Part shown: piece by piece, positions 44,049-45,512 of the stretch | Layout of the letters: every line of letters starts with the position of its first letter | Position numbering within the stretch: the stretch's first letter is position 1 | NCBI GenBank assembly: GCA_944363395.1 | Contig: CALVUC010000011.1 | Coordinates: 1 to 45,512, forward strand | Direction: 5' to 3' | Length of the DNA: 45,512 nt | From: an uncultured Clostridia bacterium | GTDB lineage: Bacteria; Bacillota; Clostridia; Christensenellales; Borkfalkiaceae | Made by a program: the position numbers and the translations under genes | Notes under the pieces: model-generated | Told to the model about the DNA's origin: nothing | Databases searched by the model: none | Seen by the model: only the letters and a program-made list of their open reading frames with translations

Positions 44049-45512
44049 TTACTTGTCGTCGTTGCCGAGGAGATCGGCGATGGAAGCGCCGCTGAATGCG
44101 CCGTCGCTCCATTCCTTATACTCCTCTTCGTCCGCATAGTCGCTTGCCGTGTTGCGGCGGCCGCCCTTGCGGTTTCTCGGCTTTCTCTGCTGAGAGCCCT
44201 CTTCGTCCCTCTCGCGGGGCTCCTGCCAAGGACGGGGCTGGAGCGCCTTGATGGAAAGTGTGATCTTGTGCGCTTCGGGATCGAATGCAAGGACTTTTGC
44301 GTCGATCTCCTCGCCGATCGTCAGGACGGAAGTGGGATTTTCCAGCCACTCGTGCGAGATCTGGGAGACGTGGACGAGCCCGTCGATCCCCTTCTCAAGT
44401 TCAACGAACGCGCCGAAGGGAACGATGCGCACGACCTTGCCGTGGACGATGTCGCCCTCGGCATAGCGCTCTGCCGCGGTGTCCCAGGGACGGGGCTGGA
44501 GCTGCTTGTAGCCGATGGAGACCTTCTTATTCTCGCGGTCGATCTTGAGGACCTTGAACTCGTAACGCTTGCCGATCTCGAGCACGTCGGTGACTTCCTT
44601 CACGCCCGTCCACGAAAGATCGGAGATGTGCGCAAGGCAGTCGAACCCGTTGACGGAGACGAACGCACCGAAGGAGGTGACTCTTTCAACTTTGCCTTCG
44701 ACAATGTCGCCGACCTGGATGGAATCGAAGAAAGCGGCTTCCTTCTCTGCCTTCGCAGCCTCTCTCGCTGCCTTCTCGGCTTCGAGGATGACGCGCTGGG
44801 AAGCGATGATCTCCTTTCTGCGCTCGCGGCGGATCTCGAGCATCTTGAGGCGGAGCTTCTTGCCGACCATCTTATCCAGTTCCTTCACATAGCCGGAACG
44901 GATCTCCCTTGCGGGAATGAACACGGCGTAGGTGCCGAGCTCTGCGGTGAGCCCGCCCTTGTTGAAGCCGGTGCAGACGACGGAGAACTCGTTGCCCTCT
45001 TCGATGCCCTTGAGCATCTCTTCCTCTTCCTTGACCTTTCTGACCTGCTTTTCGGACAGCTTGACGGGAGACTTGGTCTCAACGACCATGACTTCGATAT
45101 TCTCGCCGATCTTGTCCGCATAGAGTTCGCGGCTGTACTCGTTGCAATCGAGCTCGGACTTGTCGATCAGGATATCTGCCTTGCCCGAGCCGGAGACATA
45201 GACGCCCTCGTCCGTCGCCGAAACGATCTTTACGGTGAGGAGTTGGCCTCTCTTGTAGTGAGAGCCCTTGTCCATTTCCGCAATGATCTCGTCCATAGCG
45301 GACTTTTCCTGCGCGGGGGCTTCCGCTGCGGGTGCGGCGGCGGGCTGTGCTGCTTCTGCCGCAGGCTCTGCGGGCTGTGCAGCAGGCTCGGCTGCCACTT
45401 CTGCCACGGGCGTTTCGACCGTCTCTTCGGAGACCTGCGTCTCCACCTGTACTTCCGCGTTGTTTTCTGCCATCTTTTTGAGAACCTCCGAGGTCTGCCA
45501 ATCGGGAGTGCT
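44049..45512 (-). CDS. IspH-ribosomal protein S1 fusion, 5' end beyond the window
   Basis: The visible part encodes 487 residues. An ATG at 45473 looks like a start for a 474-aa S1 protein, but the frame stays open upstream to the window edge and reads STPDWQTSEVLKKM, the end of IspH (its GASTPDW motif). This matches the clostridial fusion of hydroxymethylbutenyl diphosphate reductase (isoprenoid synthesis) with an S1 module. After an Ala/Pro/Glu linker there are four S1 OB-fold repeats (roughly 70-150, 155-220, 245-325, 335-405 counted from M at 45473; for example GDIVEGKVERVTSFGAFVSV and GDIVHGKVVRIVPFGAFVEL), then an Arg/Gly-rich tail. S1 domains bind mRNA on the 30S subunit. The catalytic IspH part is outside the window. 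Confidence 0.9.
   Translation of the reverse strand, partial: STPDWQTSEVLKKMAENNAEVQVETQVSEETVETPVAEVAAEPAAQPAEPAAEAAQPAAAPAAEAPAQEKSAMDEIIAEMDKGSHYKRGQLLTVKIVSATDEGVYVSGSGKADILIDKSELDCNEYSRELYADKIGENIEVMVVETKSPVKLSEKQVRKVKEEEEMLKGIEEGNEFSVVCTGFNKGGLTAELGTYAVFIPAREIRSGYVKELDKMVGKKLRLKMLEIRRERRKEIIASQRVILEAEKAAREAAKAEKEAAFFDSIQVGDIVEGKVERVTSFGAFVSVNGFDCLAHISDLSWTGVKEVTDVLEIGKRYEFKVLKIDRENKKVSIGYKQLQPRPWDTAAERYAEGDIVHGKVVRIVPFGAFVELEKGIDGLVHVSQISHEWLENPTSVLTIGEEIDAKVLAFDPEAHKITLSIKALQPRPWQEPRERDEEGSQQRKPRNRKGGRRNTASDYADEEEYKEWSDGAFSGASIADLLGNDDK

Noticed and set aside
45471-45473. ATG as the start of a free-standing S1 protein
   Set aside because: The frame stays open upstream and matches the IspH C-terminus; the GGAGG before it is 11 bases away and codes within the fusion.

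Overview
The window looks like chromosome from an anaerobic, fermentative member of the Clostridia (Firmicutes), moderately GC-rich. This is inferred from: an IspH-ribosomal S1 fusion running off the right edge, a GlgC/GlgD pair, SpoVG, a [FeFe] hydrogenase, AdhE under a Rex repressor gene, ThiH rather than the oxygen-dependent ThiO, and near-consensus sigma-A promoters (TTGACA-17-TATAAT) before many operons. I cannot name the species from sequence alone.

Layout. 1-2760: a large leftward gene joining a PadR winged helix to a ~450-residue coiled coil and four membrane segments, with its own promoter and a palindromic site. 2820-6253: a YkvI-like membrane protein that collides tail-to-tail with a three-gene ABC importer of the NMT1/THI5-SsuABC type. 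6308-9077: valS with promoter and terminator. 9149-14210: rex-adhE and a [FeFe] hydrogenase, a redox-disposal block making ethanol and H2. 14266-22985: a TPP-riboswitch-controlled thiamine operon, thiS-thiF-thiG-thiH-tenI-thiE-thiD-thiC, continuing into an SDR oxidoreductase and a family-43-type glycosidase. 22986-24064: a structured intergenic element and seven tRNA genes. 24148-26438: a tyrosine recombinase with hflX, apparently leaderless. 26839-37491: a leftward glycogen operon, glgB-glgC-glgD-glgA-glgP-GH13 amylase. 37556-45512: ilvC, a DUF815 AAA+ ATPase, murC, spoVG, a cold-shock protein, htpG and the 3' part of ispH-rpsA.

How the genes work together. The glycogen operon holds synthesis (GlgC/D, A, B) and breakdown (GlgP, GH13). 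The thiamine operon covers both the pyrimidine (ThiC, ThiD) and thiazole (ThiS, F, G, H, TenI) branches and their joining by ThiE. Rex, AdhE and hydrogenase dispose of excess reductant.

Most worth a second look: the membrane-anchored PadR-coiled-coil protein and its palindromic site, which recurs at two other places in the window; three tRNA genes that each carry C where U is expected; a 6-codon ORF overlapping the glgP start; lysine/alanine-rich tails on both GlgA and GlgB; and the unexplained element at 22986-23256. Long open frames antisense to padR, valS, adhE, the amylase, glgA and glgB were treated as codon-bias shadows. All assignments come from reading motifs by eye; no database search was run.
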